64,000 nucleotides of DNA from G963704535 sp963704535 (GTDB lineage: Bacteria; Chloroflexota; Chloroflexia; Chloroflexales; Roseiflexaceae): the NCBI GenBank assembly GCA_963704535.1, contig OY969916.1:62001-126000 (forward strand), given 5' to 3'. Positions 17,615 through 28,036 of the stretch are shown in pieces. The position numbers and the translations under genes are program-made. A model generated the notes under the pieces. That model saw only the letters and a list, made by a program, of their open reading frames with translations. It ran no database searches and was not told the DNA's origin. Numbering within the stretch: the stretch's first letter is position 1; every line of letters starts with the position of its first letter.

Positions 17615-17667
17615 GGGTGAAAGGGTGAATATCACCCTTTCACCCTTTCACCCTTTCACCCTTTCAG
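17615..17667. repeat. simple-sequence hairpin (GGGTGAAA unit)
   Basis: GGGTGAAAGGGTGA (17615-17628) pairs with TCACCCTTTCACCC (17632-17645) across a 3-nt loop, followed by further CCCTTTCA repeats to 17667. It begins 3 bp after the stop of the 17670-19640 gene on the minus strand, where it may act as a terminator or processing hairpin. Confidence 0.8.
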
Positions 17668-17669
17668 GG

Positions 17670-19640
17670 CTACTCAGCCGCCTCGCTCGCCACCCAGGTG
17701 TGTACGTTCCAGGTGATGTACTCGGTCGGGTCGAGCTTGGGGCCTTGCAGCTCCGGCACCAGGCCCAGCAGCCCCGGCTTGATGAACAGCGGGATGATGT
17801 TGTAGCCGTCCTCGAAGTAGCGCTTGAGCGCGACATCCCAGGCCGCCTTGCGCTTCTGCGGGTCCAGCGTCTCAAAATTGGCCTCGGTGGAGGCGTTCGA
17901 CGCCGCCTCGTCGCACCAACCCGAGTAGTTGCCGCCGGACAACCCGTTTTCGGGGGTCGGGATCTCGGCGCAAGCCGCGTTGCCGTACCACCAGTTGCCC
18001 GGATCGACGACCGAGAAGCTGCTGCCGTAGGTGATCATCTCGAAGGCGCGGCTGTAGAGCACATCGGTCGAGAACACCACCGACGACGGTTGGTAGTTGA
18101 GGTTGAGTTCGATCCCGATGTCCTTGAGGTTGCTCTGCATGATCTGAGTCGATTTCTGGCGCACCGGGTTGCCCGAAGTGGTGATCAGCGTAACCGACGC
18201 CTTGATGCCGCCCTTCTCGCGCACCCCATCGCCGTCGCCGTCGGCCCAGCCGGCCTCATCCATCAGCACATTGGCGGCCTGCGGGTCGAATTCGACGATG
18301 CCCTGCGTAATGTCGTAGGAGGGCATATGCGGAAGCTGGGGCTGATCGACCACCGCCGACTGGCCGAAGTAGATCGTATCGACCATCTGCTGGCGGTTGA
18401 TCGCCAGCGCAATCGCCTTGCGAACCTTGAAGTCCGACAGCAGCGGGTGCGGCGCCTTGAGCGACTTGTCCTGCGGATCGTTGAGGTTCAGTTGCAGGTA
18501 CTCGAACGACGCGGCGGTCTTGTCGATCTCGAAGATGATGTCGCCGTTCTTCGCGACCGAGGTCAGGTAGGGGAACTGGTCGATCGAGAGCCCGGTGGTG
18601 CCGCCGCTCGACACGTCGATGTCGCCCGCGATCACGGCTGAGGCCACGCCGACCGAGTCAGCGAAGAACCTATAGAGGATTGTGGGCGTCTTGGGCGGGT
18701 CGCCGGCCCAGTGCTCATTGGCCTCGAAGGTGATGCTTTCGCCCTTCTTCCACTGCGTCATCTTGTAGGGGCCGAAGCCGAGTGGGGTGGCGCTGGTGCC
18801 GCCGGTGGCCCGCTCATCCTTGAGTACGTCGGCCGGGCTCATATCCTTGAACAGGTGCTCCGGCTGCGGGCCGCTGTCGCTCTCCGGCCCAAAGACCAGG
18901 ATCTGGTAGGTCGGGTCGAGCGCGCCGGGCACGAACGTCAACTCCAGTGTGGTGTCGTCCTTAGCCTCGTACTTCGTGACGATGCCGCGCGAGCCGGGGA
19001 CCGCTTCCAGCGGGCAGTAGGTCACGTCGAGCGCGCCGGAGTCGGGTGAGCAGTTGAGCTGCCAGGCGAAGACAAAGTCCTGGGCGGTGAGCGGCTCGCC
19101 GTCGTCCCATTTCAGGCCACTCTTGATCTTGCCGGTGACGACGAGCTGCTTGACGCTGGCCTCCTCAGTCGCCGGGATCACGCTCTTGGTTGCCAGATCG
19201 AACATGGCCTCGCCGGGCTTGACTGTCACATCGACCAGCCGGGCGCCGCCATTCTCGAAGCTGGGCAGGTCGCCATCGACCAGCGCGGGGTTGGGCTGGA
19301 AGCCCCCGTTCAGGCGGGTAACCCAGCGCGGGCGGTAGATCTGCTGGACCTCGACGCGGATGGCCTGGCTGTTGGCGTAGTCGAGGAAGCCACGCGGCTC
19401 CTGCCACGCGCCGATGATGATCGTGTCTTTGGTGACGGTCTCTGGCTCAACCTGCGGCTCCGGCGTCGCGGTCACGACAACCGTCTGCGGCGTGCCGGCA
19501 ACGATCTGGGTAACAACCTGCGGGGCCGGGCTCGGTCCACCCGTGGTGGGGGCAGTGGTGCCGCCACAGGCCGCGAGGACCGGCAGAATCAGCGCGAGGA
19601 GCAGCAGGTAGGCGAGGCTGCGTCGATTGCCATACTTCAT
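17670..19640 (-). CDS. oligopeptide ABC transporter substrate-binding lipoprotein
   Basis: A 656-residue family 5 binding protein, first gene of the importer operon. The signal peptide ends LPVLAAC (lipobox Cys25), followed by a Thr/Pro/Val-rich linker and the binding fold with KWDDGEPLTAQDFVFAWQ and FKVRKAIALAINRQQMVDTI. ATG 19640 has AAAGGAG upstream; the frame extends 12 codons further but without a ribosome site. It shares the signal peptide with the 13523-15331 protein but is otherwise divergent. No ATPase gene follows, so ATPases must come from elsewhere. Confidence 0.9.
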   Translation of the reverse strand: MKYGNRRSLAYLLLLALILPVLAACGGTTAPTTGGPSPAPQVVTQIVAGTPQTVVVTATPEPQVEPETVTKDTIIIGAWQEPRGFLDYANSQAIRVEVQQIYRPRWVTRLNGGFQPNPALVDGDLPSFENGGARLVDVTVKPGEAMFDLATKSVIPATEEASVKQLVVTGKIKSGLKWDDGEPLTAQDFVFAWQLNCSPDSGALDVTYCPLEAVPGSRGIVTKYEAKDDTTLELTFVPGALDPTYQILVFGPESDSGPQPEHLFKDMSPADVLKDERATGGTSATPLGFGPYKMTQWKKGESITFEANEHWAGDPPKTPTILYRFFADSVGVASAVIAGDIDVSSGGTTGLSIDQFPYLTSVAKNGDIIFEIDKTAASFEYLQLNLNDPQDKSLKAPHPLLSDFKVRKAIALAINRQQMVDTIYFGQSAVVDQPQLPHMPSYDITQGIVEFDPQAANVLMDEAGWADGDGDGVREKGGIKASVTLITTSGNPVRQKSTQIMQSNLKDIGIELNLNYQPSSVVFSTDVLYSRAFEMITYGSSFSVVDPGNWWYGNAACAEIPTPENGLSGGNYSGWCDEAASNASTEANFETLDPQKRKAAWDVALKRYFEDGYNIIPLFIKPGLLGLVPELQGPKLDPTEYITWNVHTWVASEAAE

Positions 19641-19710
19641 CAGACAGGCTCCTTTCTCAAGGCATCTACGTTCCACATGATCGGAAGCGGGTGTTGTCTA
19701 AACCTCACGT

Positions 19711-19945
19711 GAAAAATGGGGAGTTTGAGGGAGCCGCCCCTCAAGAAGAACCCCACTCACATGTTCATAAGTGCTTTGTCCACCTCCTTTCTGGAAAGGG
19801 GGTTTGAGGGGGCAGCCCCCTCAGTCTCCCCCACTCACACTGTAAATTAGAAAGGCGCCACTCGAAACCTTTCTGGAAAAAAGGGGGTTTGAGGGGGCAG
19901 CCCCCTCAGTCTCCCCACTCACACTGTAAATTAGAAAGGCGCCAC
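19711..19945. repeat. cluster of three GC-palindrome repeats
   Basis: One family B core copy (about 19711-19769) and two family A copies (about 19790-19861 and 19870-19945), both ending CACTGTAAATTAGAAAGGCGCCACT. They fill the upstream region of the peptide importer and face the divergent histidine kinase gene. Confidence 0.8.
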
Positions 19946-20027
19946 TAAAATCCACCTAACAAAGTCAAAATGAATTGTTATAGCTGATTATAGCGAAATA
20001 AAAAAAAGAATGGTTAAGCTATCGAAA

Positions 20028-20049
20028 AGATTGTGTCAAGATTGTAAAA
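20028..20049 (+). promoter_or_regulatory. tandem 11-bp direct repeats, candidate response-regulator site
   Basis: AGATTGTGTCA (20028-20038) and AGATTGTAAAA (20039-20049) are contiguous 11-mers, and a related AGAATGTAAAA lies at 20109-20119. Direct half-sites 11 bp apart are typical of OmpR-family regulators. The site is in an AT-rich divergent region between the peptide importer and the kinase/OmpR-type regulator genes, so autoregulation or control of the importer is possible. Confidence 0.4.
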
Positions 20050-20158
20050 TAAGAGATCAACGCTGATAATGTGCGATTTAATATGCTAAGAATATCAAAG
20101 AGATGTTAAGAATGTAAAATATAGATGGCGCGGGCTATACATCGCAAACCAGCTATGC

Positions 20159-20164
20159 TATAAT
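20159..20164 (+). promoter_or_regulatory. TATAAT -10 box, possible leaderless start
   Basis: A perfect TATAAT lies 6 bp before the ATG of the histidine kinase gene, and no Shine-Dalgarno sequence is present between them. If this is the -10, transcription would start at or beside the A of the ATG and the message would be leaderless. No convincing -35 was found. Confidence 0.4.
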
Positions 20165-20170
20165 GTTCGT

Positions 20171-22063
<1,893 letters not shown>

Positions 22064-22200
22064 TCCGTAAAGGGGGGAGTTTGAGGGGGCCGCCCCTCAA
22101 GAAGCCCCTTTTCACCACGGACTGCTTTTTGAAAAGGGGGAGTTTGAGGGGGCCGCCCCTCAAGAAGCCCTTTTCACCAAGGACTTCAACCGACAAATCA
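22064..22200. repeat. two tandem family B core repeats
   Basis: Two copies (about 22064-22128 and 22129-22200) of AAAGGGGGGAGTTTGAGGGG with CCGCCCCTCAAGAAGCCC and a CACCACGGACT tail separate the kinase from its regulator. The AGAG-CTGTCTG ends of the complete MITE-like elements are missing. Confidence 0.8.
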
Positions 22201-22217
22201 CATAGCGGGCGACACAT

Positions 22218-22904
22218 ATGAGCAAACGTATTCTTCTGGTCGAAGATGAGCCGGGGCTGGTGATGACACTGACCGACCGGCTACGCAGCGAAGGCTACAC
22301 GGTCGAGACGGCGCAGGATGGCGAGATCGGCCTGAAGCGCGCGGCTGGCGAGGCGTTTGACGCGATCATCCTCGACGTGATGCTGCCGCGCAAAAATGGC
22401 TTCGACCTGTGCCGCGATCTGCGCCAGCGAGGCGTGAACACGCCGATCCTGATGCTGACGGCGCGCGGCCAGATTGTCGACAAGGTCGTCGGCCTGAAGA
22501 TCGGCGCCGACGACTACGTGGCCAAGCCGTTCGAGATGATTGAGCTGCTGGCTCGTATCGAGGCGCTGCTCCGGCGCGCCCCGGTGGTCCAGGCGGCGCC
22601 GGCCGAGACCTACCAGTTCGGGCCGGTCCAAGTCGATTTCCGGCGTGCGGAGGTCGACCGGAATGGGTTGCAGGTCGAGCTGTCGGCGCTTGAGTTCCGG
22701 CTGTTGCGCTACTTCATCGACCATCGCGGCGCGACACTCTCGCGCGACGAGCTGCTCAACGAGGTGTGGGGCTACAACGCACTGGTCTCCACCCGCACCG
22801 TCGACGTCCACGTCGCCTGGCTACGCCAGAAGCTGGAACCCCACCCGCGCCACCCGCAGTTTATCCTGACGGTCCACGGCCTCGGCTACAAGTTCGTCGG
22901 CTAG
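22218..22904 (+). CDS. OmpR-family response regulator
   Basis: A 228-residue two-domain regulator. The receiver has EDE at 9-11, phosphoacceptor Asp53 in IILDVMLPRKNG and the LTARG and Lys KPFE switch residues. The C-terminal winged helix includes LSALEFRLLRYFIDHRGATL and RTVDVHVAWLRQKLE. It is the cognate partner of the upstream histidine kinase. The ribosome site is weak, so translation may depend on the kinase message. Targets may include the divergent peptide importer, given the direct repeats there. Confidence 0.94.
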   Translation: MSKRILLVEDEPGLVMTLTDRLRSEGYTVETAQDGEIGLKRAAGEAFDAIILDVMLPRKNGFDLCRDLRQRGVNTPILMLTARGQIVDKVVGLKIGADDYVAKPFEMIELLARIEALLRRAPVVQAAPAETYQFGPVQVDFRRAEVDRNGLQVELSALEFRLLRYFIDHRGATLSRDELLNEVWGYNALVSTRTVDVHVAWLRQKLEPHPRHPQFILTVHGLGYKFVG

Positions 22905-22913
22905 CCCTCCAGT

Positions 22914-22988
22914 TCTGGGAAAAAGGGGAGACTGAGGGGGCTGCCCCCTCAGTCTCCCCTGCTCGCATCGCAAAGGTGAACGGCGCCA
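22914..22988. repeat. family A GC-palindrome repeat
   Basis: It contains GACTGAGGGGGCTGCCCCCT and CAGTCTCCCC with the tail CATCGCAAAGGTGAACGGCGCC, between the regulator and adenosyltransferase genes. Here the stem is extended (GGGGAGACTGAGGGGG pairs with its complement), making a longer palindrome than in other copies. Confidence 0.8.
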
Positions 22989-23009
22989 TCCGAATAATTA
23001 GGGAATAAC

Positions 23010-23561
23010 ATGAAGATCTACACCAAAACCGGCGACGCCGGCGAGACCGGCCTGTGGGGCGGCCAGCGCGTCGCCAAGGATGCGCTGCGGGTCCACGCCT
23101 ACGGCTCGGTCGATGAGTGCGGCGCCGCGCTGGGCCTGGCCCGCGCTGGCGGCCTCGACCCGCAGCTCGATGAGCTGCTGGCCCAGATCCAGGACCAGCT
23201 CTTCGTCGTCGGGGCCGACCTGGCGACGCCGGGCGAGGCGGCCAGTATTCCGCGCGTCGGCACGGAGGAGATCAACTTCCTGGAGCAGACGATCGACCGG
23301 CTGGAGAGCGAGCTAGAGCCGCTGAAGCAGTTTATCCTGCCGGGCGGCAGCCTCGCGGCAGCGCACCTGCACCTCGCACGCACCGTCTGCCGGCGCGCCG
23401 AGCGCTGGACCGTCAGCCTGGCCCGCGAGGAGCTGGTGCGACCGCAGGTGCTGATCTACCTCAATCGCCTCTCGGACTGCCTGTTCGTGCTGGCTCGCGC
23501 TGCCAACGCCCGCGCAGGCATCGCCGACGTCCCCTGGAACAGCCCACGCCACCAGGGATAG
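23010..23561 (+). CDS. ATP:cob(I)alamin adenosyltransferase (PduO type)
   Basis: A 183-residue enzyme that transfers the adenosyl group of ATP to cob(I)alamin. The N-terminal MKIYTKTGDAGETGLWGGQR is the ATP-binding signature of the PduO/MMAB family. YGSVDECGAALGLARA and the C-terminal RAERWTVSLAREE (the Arg/Glu active-site helix) and LIYLNRLSDCLFVLAR are also present. It stands alone between repeats, with no cobalamin riboswitch seen. It supplies adenosylcobalamin to B12-dependent enzymes outside the window. Confidence 0.95.
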   Translation: MKIYTKTGDAGETGLWGGQRVAKDALRVHAYGSVDECGAALGLARAGGLDPQLDELLAQIQDQLFVVGADLATPGEAASIPRVGTEEINFLEQTIDRLESELEPLKQFILPGGSLAAAHLHLARTVCRRAERWTVSLAREELVRPQVLIYLNRLSDCLFVLARAANARAGIADVPWNSPRHQG

Positions 23562-23567
23562 AGGATA

Positions 23568-23639
23568 GAGGATGGAAGATAGAGGATGGAGGATGGAGGA
23601 GCACGGCCCTCCATCCTCCATCCTCTATCTTCCATCCTC
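23568..23639. repeat. 32-bp perfect hairpin (GGATGGA unit)
   Basis: The arm 23568-23599, made of GAGGATGGA and AGATAGA units, pairs over all 32 positions with 23608-23639 around an 8-nt loop. It begins 7 nt after the adenosyltransferase stop and is the longest perfect stem of the simple-sequence hairpins in the window. Confidence 0.9.
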
Positions 23640-23669
23640 AGTTACAGTGGGCGGCATAGCTCTTGCTTG

Positions 23670-23795
23670 GTTTTGAAAGGGGGGTTTGAGAGGTGTCGCT
23701 CAAGAATCCTTTTCCACGCCCTTTTCAAGCAGTTTCCCGGATTAAAGGGGGAGTTTGAGGGGGTCGCCCCTCAAGAATTTCTCCTTCCACAATGG
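23670..23795. repeat. two degenerate family B core repeats
   Basis: One decayed copy (about 23670-23720) and one good copy (about 23738-23795) of GGGGAGTTTGAGGGGGTCGC with CCCTCAAGAA. They precede a complete MITE-like element at 23818. Confidence 0.65.
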
Positions 23796-23817
23796 ATCGT
23801 AGGCGAGACAATGCCTT

Positions 23818-23918
23818 AGAGGCTGTCTGAAAAGGGGGAGTTTGAGGGGGTTGCCCCCTCAAGAACCCCTTTCCACCACCGACTATGAGCGACAAATCAA
23901 CCTTTTCAGATAGCCTCT
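23818..23918. mobile_element. MITE-like element (family B), 101 bp
   Basis: Terminal repeats AGAGGCTGTCTGAAAAGG and CCTTTTCAGATAGCCTCT match at 17 of 18 positions when one is reversed. The interior has the GAGGGGGTTGCCCCCTC palindrome and CACCGACTATGAGCGACAAA. It is inverted relative to the copies at 16409 and 30403. No clear target-site duplication. Confidence 0.8.
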
Positions 23919-23940
23919 TAGAGGAAAGGAACCAAGCGCA

Positions 23941-24555
23941 ATGGAGAGGCAAACCGAGCGTTACCGCGACCCAAACGACCAGACCATCCACGAGGAAGGC
24001 GAGCGGATTGCCAAGACCGACGACCCTGGGCTGGGGCCGGAGGGCATCCTGCCGAACCTAGAGGCCCGCGTCGTCGTCGGCGTGTTTGATCGCTATAACC
24101 AGGCCCAGCAGGCGGCGGCGACGATCCGCGATGCTGGGATTGCATCCGAAGATATCTCCGTCGTGTTCCGGCAGCCGGACACCCCGCCCGAGGTCGGCGC
24201 CGGCGACACCCAGGCGACGGGCGGCGCCCTCACCGGCGCCACAGCCGGCGCCCTGGTCGGCGGCGTCCTGGGCCTGGCGGCGCTGGCGATCCCTGGCATC
24301 GGGCCGCTGCTAGCGGCCGGCCCGCTGGCCGTCGCCCTGGGCGCGCTGACGGGTGGAGCGCTAGGTGGCCTGGTCGGCTCGTTCGCCGGCCTGGGCATCC
24401 CGACCGAGCACGCCCAGCAGTATGAGGCCGCCGTCCGTGCCGGCGGCGCCATCGTCACAGCCAAAGTACCCGACGACGAGACGGCCGGGCGCATTCGCCA
24501 GATCCTGGAGCGCCACGGCGCACGCGAGAGCAGCAGCTATAACCAGGCCCTGTGA
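23941..24555 (+). CDS. general stress protein 17M-like domain protein
   Basis: A 204-residue protein. The N-terminal part (about 42-75), ARVVVGVFDRYNQAQQAAAT with GIASEDISVVFRQ, matches the general stress protein 17M-like fold. A central glycine/alanine-rich helical stretch (about 90-150) forms glycine zippers likely to insert in or lie on the membrane. The C-terminal GGAIVTAKVPDDETAGRIRQIL closes the fold. GAGGAAAGGA precedes the ATG. The biochemical role is unknown. Confidence 0.8.
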   Translation: MERQTERYRDPNDQTIHEEGERIAKTDDPGLGPEGILPNLEARVVVGVFDRYNQAQQAAATIRDAGIASEDISVVFRQPDTPPEVGAGDTQATGGALTGATAGALVGGVLGLAALAIPGIGPLLAAGPLAVALGALTGGALGGLVGSFAGLGIPTEHAQQYEAAVRAGGAIVTAKVPDDETAGRIRQILERHGARESSSYNQAL

Positions 24556-24563
24556 AGCAGAGA

Positions 24564-24598
24564 TTGGAGATTGGAGATTAAAAATCTCCAATCTCCAA
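24564..24598 (+). terminator. 16-bp simple-sequence hairpin after the stress gene
   Basis: TTGGAGATTGGAGATT (24564-24579) pairs perfectly with 24583-24598 around AAA, beginning 9 nt after the stop codon. It is built of GGAGATT units. Position suggests a terminator, although no T-tract follows. Confidence 0.55.
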
Positions 24599-24639
24599 GG
24601 CAAGGTTTTGGATGGTGCCGTTCTACATTACTAACGTGA

Positions 24640-24695
24640 GAGGTGAAGTCTGAGGGGGCTATCCCCTCAAACCCCCTTTTTCCCCGATCCAATCC
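24640..24695. repeat. family A-like repeat, opposite orientation
   Basis: GTCTGAGGGGGCTATCCCCT followed by CAAACCCCCTTTTTCC is the core read in the other direction. It lies between two convergent genes and could aid termination. Confidence 0.65.
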
Positions 24696-24697
24696 TT

Positions 24698-25102
24698 CTA
24701 CTGTTCGTCGGCATCGCCCAGACGCTCCGGGGTCGTAATGCCGATCAGTCGGTTCCAGAGCTGGTAGTCGACCTCACTCTTCGGCACGATATAGTGCCCC
24801 GCCTCGGCGCTCATATTGCCCAGCGCCTTGAATTCCCTGAGCCCTGAGTCCTGGAGATCGACGTAGACCGCGCCCTGCTCCAGTCGCGTCCCCGGCGGCA
24901 GAACCGGGATGCGTTTGAGCTCGTCGTCGGTGAAGCCGTGGAACTGGCGATGTACGTCCTTGACCTCGTAGGCGGTCGGGGCCTCGGTCGCCAGGTGGGC
25001 CTCGCCCAGCCCGCGGTTCTGGCCGGCCATGGCGTCCGGGTTCAGATCTTGCCGCCACTCTTCGGGGTGCTGCTCCCCCGGCTGAAATGTTCGCTCGGTC
25101 AT
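24698..25102 (-). CDS. hypothetical protein, 134 residues
   Basis: A hydrophilic protein with no TM segment. ATG 25102 has an excellent GGAGGAGG site; the longer frame to 25234 has none. YEVKDVHRQFHGFTDDELKRI and LPPGTRLEQGAVYVDLQD are the most distinctive stretches, the latter resembling a short beta-rich domain. The family is not recognised. It is convergent with the stress protein gene, and a shared stress context is possible but unproven. Confidence 0.75.
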   Translation of the reverse strand: MTERTFQPGEQHPEEWRQDLNPDAMAGQNRGLGEAHLATEAPTAYEVKDVHRQFHGFTDDELKRIPVLPPGTRLEQGAVYVDLQDSGLREFKALGNMSAEAGHYIVPKSEVDYQLWNRLIGITTPERLGDADEQ

Positions 25103-25369
25103 TGTTCCTCCTCCTGCTTGGTTCTGGGGAATGTTGAGCGTGATTGGCTCCAAGTCAGCAGGATACGTGCCCCGCCTCACATGTCGTGCCAGCCATCCCG
25201 ATCTCCAATTGTTCGATGATGCCAAGACAGCCATGTGCTACGTTATCTATGTATAAGATTAAGTTTGTGTTAAGGAGTAGCCGATATGATACATTCAAAC
25301 CAATCCTCAAACGTGGAGCGGGGGCAGAATTACGAGAGAAATAGGACCAATGTGCTCGCTTGCCGATCA

Positions 25370-26224
25370 CTACACTGCCCCGCGTCCCAGCAGCGTGCGC
25401 ATATAATCCAGCCAGCCCCCCTGCCGATCGCTGGGGGCGATCGAACGGAGGAGCGCCTGGGTTTCCGGCTCGAATGTATGATCCTGGCGATTGCTCAACT
25501 CGCGCAGCACCGTCGTGAGGGCCATACTGTGCCGGATGTACCAGCTTGCCAGATCGACCTGCAACCGCTGCCGGGTGCGCACGGCTAGCACATTGCCGAG
25601 TGGATCGATCTCGCCGGCCAGCATCTCGGCGTCATCGGCCACCACCAACAACGAACGCTGATCGGCTGGAAGCGCGGCGCAAAATCGGCAGATTGTGCCG
25701 CGGCAGTCGCCGCACTCCTGGGGGCACTCATCCAGGCAGATCGTGAGCACCTCTACGCCACGGGTCGCGGCCTGGGCCAGGGGTTCGGCCAGCGCGCCGG
25801 CCTCCTGGCGCCCGATCGCGATCAGCAGCCGTTGCCGGGCGGCGTCGAGGAGCGTATGGGCATGTTCAAGCAAGGCTGTATAGCCCTGGATGCTCCATAC
25901 ATACTCAGAGTCGGGCGGTGTGGCCAGGCCCTCCAACGCCTGTTCCACCGCGTTTAGAGTGCGTTGGAAGCGCGTCGCCACCCGCTCGATCAGCTCCGTG
26001 GCGGCCACCGGCGTATAGCGCGCCCCGCTCGGCGTATCGACGCGCATGACCGCCCCACGCTCCTCAAGTTTCTGTAGCACCGCATAGATATTCGCACGCG
26101 GCAGCCCCGAGACCTTCGCCAGTTCGTACCCGTTGAGCGGGTTGCGTGGCAGCAAGGCCAGGTAGGCGCGCGCCTCGTACTCACTGAACCCAAGCTGCTG
26201 TAGTAGCGCGACGGTCTCAGTCAT
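25370..26224 (-). CDS. TrmB-family transcriptional regulator with cysteine cluster
   Basis: A 284-residue regulator. The N-terminal winged helix includes LGFSEYEARAYLALL and LPRANIYAVLQKLEERG, typical TrmB. The C-terminal part resembles the PLD-like sensor domain of the family, but carries six cysteines within 20 residues (C163, C167, C171, C174, C179, C182), spaced like a metal or Fe-S site. TrmB proteins usually sense sugars; this cluster suggests redox or metal sensing instead. No adjacent target operon is obvious. Confidence 0.88.
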   Translation of the reverse strand: MTETVALLQQLGFSEYEARAYLALLPRNPLNGYELAKVSGLPRANIYAVLQKLEERGAVMRVDTPSGARYTPVAATELIERVATRFQRTLNAVEQALEGLATPPDSEYVWSIQGYTALLEHAHTLLDAARQRLLIAIGRQEAGALAEPLAQAATRGVEVLTICLDECPQECGDCRGTICRFCAALPADQRSLLVVADDAEMLAGEIDPLGNVLAVRTRQRLQVDLASWYIRHSMALTTVLRELSNRQDHTFEPETQALLRSIAPSDRQGGWLDYMRTLLGRGAV

Positions 26225-26647
26225 TACTTCTCCTTGCCATAAGGGCTACCTGAAAAGGCTCGCCGCTCGCGATTCGTGGTGGAAGGGCTTCTTGAGGGAC
26301 TTCCCCCTCAAACTCCCCTTTTAGGCAGTCTTTGTCCTGATGATAAAAGCCACGGTAACGATTGTCAACTGTTCTTTCGCACATGCTCGTCACTTCTGGT
26401 ACCAAAGTCGAGCGCGATGGACTGTAAATCGGTCGGGCGGGGTCCTGAAATTGCTGCCCGCATTGCGATGCTTTTAAGGCCGCACCTGACTGGTTTGGCA
26501 CGCTGGACGAAAGGGCAGTTGCCAACCCCCAGGATCTGCGGTATTATGCACATGTCATAGTAGCTGCTACAGCAACCACTATACCACGTCGCCCAACTCA
26601 GATCGAATATGTGATCGTCTGTTCTTACCAGACCAGGAGGGGGCGCT
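26225..26647. other. intergenic region with a degenerate MITE-like element
   Basis: A degraded family B element lies at about 26241-26333: a CTACCTGAAAAGG end, ATTCGTGGTGGAAGGGCTTC, the CTTGAGGGACTTCCCCCTCA core and a CCTTTTAGGCAGTCTTT end. The rest (26334-26630) shows no gene. A CTGTAAATC motif at about 26423 resembles a tyrosine tRNA anticodon loop, but no tRNA arms are present. The cytochrome gene has AGGAGG at about 26634. Confidence 0.5.
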
Positions 26648-28006
26648 ATGAGGATAAAACAGGCCGGGATCTACCTGATCGGTCTCTTGCTCCTGCTGTG
26701 TACCAGTGTGGTGCTGGCGCGGGGTGAGCCGCAATCCGCTCCTGCCGAGCAGGGCGACCAGGCTGGCGCGTCGCGCGCGGCCGACGATGCAGTCCTTGAC
26801 GATGCGGAAGACATGATCGCTGAGGGCCGGCGCACGTTTCGTTTCGATACCTTCGGCGATGAGGACTTCTGGGGCGGTCAACTCCAACTGCATCAGGCGA
26901 TCCAGGGCGCCGATTTCGGCGGGGTTGGCCCGGGCCTGAGCCCCAGGACTGCGCTGGCGCTGGGCCTGAAGGTCGATGTAGCAGCGCTGCCCGACGACCT
27001 GATCGACGCTTTGCGGGCCGGCCAGGTCGACCTCGACGATCCGGCGACGACGCTTGCGCTGCTCAAGCTCGACGCGGTCGTGGGGGTGAAAGGCTTCTTC
27101 AAGCGCGATGGGGCGCTGCGGGCGGTCGGCATCCAGTGCGCGGTGTGCCACTCGGTTGTCGACAACTCGTTCGCTCCCGGCATCGGGCGCCGGCTGGACG
27201 GCTGGGCCAACCGCGATCTCAACATTGGCGCCATCGCCGCGCTCGCGCCCAACCTGGAGCCGTTCGCCGACCTGCTGGGCACCGATGCCGCGACGGTGCG
27301 CACCGTGCTCAACAGTTGGGGGCCAGGGAAATTCGATGCCGAGCTGATCTTGGACGGCAAAGCGTTTCGCCCGGATGGGAAGCCGGCGGCCACGCTGATC
27401 CCGCCGGCGTTCGGCCTGGCCGGCGTGAACCTGCATACCTGGACCGGCTGGGGCTCAGTCACGCACTGGAACGCCTTCGTGGCCAATCTTGAGATGCATG
27501 GGAAAGGCACGTTCTACGATCCGCGCCTGAACGACGCCGATCAGTTTCCGATCGCCGCCCGCGAGGGATTCGGGGACGTACGCTCGCACCCGGACCTGAT
27601 CACCAAGCGCCTGGCCGCGCTGCACTTCTACCAGCTCGCGCTCCTGGCGCCCGACCCTCCGAAGGGCAGCTTCGACCGGGCCGCCGCCGCGCGTGGGCGG
27701 ATCGTCTTCAACCGCAAAGCCCAGTGCGCCACCTGCCACGTGCCGCCGATCTTCACCGAGCCGGGCTGGAACCTGCATACGCCGGCCGAGATCGGGATCG
27801 ACGACTTCCAGGCCAACCGCTCGCCCGATCATCGCTACCGGACGGCGCCGCTAAAAGGGCTCTGGACCCACCAGAAGGGCGGCTTCTATCACGATGGCCG
27901 GTTTGCCACCCTGCGCGATGTCGTCGATCACTACAACGCCTTCTTCGAACTGCGGCTGACCGAGCGCGAGATCAAGGACCTGATCCAGTACTTGCTGTCG
28001 CTCTAG
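26648..28006 (+). CDS. diheme c-type cytochrome (cytochrome c peroxidase/MauG-like)
   Basis: A 452-residue exported protein with a signal peptide (about 1-25, QAGIYLIGLLLLLCTSVVLA). There are two CxxCH sites: C164-A-V-C167-H168 and C360-A-T-C363-H364. The C-terminal pattern TAPLKGLWTHQKGGFYHDGR followed by DVVDHYNAFF is common in diheme peroxidase-like and thiol-oxidase-like cytochromes. The first domain is longer than in CcpA-type peroxidases. The substrate is unknown; it probably acts on the outer face of the membrane. Confidence 0.85.
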   Translation: MRIKQAGIYLIGLLLLLCTSVVLARGEPQSAPAEQGDQAGASRAADDAVLDDAEDMIAEGRRTFRFDTFGDEDFWGGQLQLHQAIQGADFGGVGPGLSPRTALALGLKVDVAALPDDLIDALRAGQVDLDDPATTLALLKLDAVVGVKGFFKRDGALRAVGIQCAVCHSVVDNSFAPGIGRRLDGWANRDLNIGAIAALAPNLEPFADLLGTDAATVRTVLNSWGPGKFDAELILDGKAFRPDGKPAATLIPPAFGLAGVNLHTWTGWGSVTHWNAFVANLEMHGKGTFYDPRLNDADQFPIAAREGFGDVRSHPDLITKRLAALHFYQLALLAPDPPKGSFDRAAAARGRIVFNRKAQCATCHVPPIFTEPGWNLHTPAEIGIDDFQANRSPDHRYRTAPLKGLWTHQKGGFYHDGRFATLRDVVDHYNAFFELRLTEREIKDLIQYLLSL

Positions 28007-28036
28007 CCGACCACCGACCACCGACCGCCGACCGCC

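Noticed and set aside
22905..23009. Cobalamin riboswitch before the adenosyltransferase gene
   Set aside because: The gap holds only a GC-palindrome repeat; no B12-box-like sequence was seen.
26420..26470. CTGTAAATC motif resembling a tyrosine tRNA anticodon loop
   Set aside because: No acceptor, D or T arm and no GGTTCGA-type loop could be folded around it.
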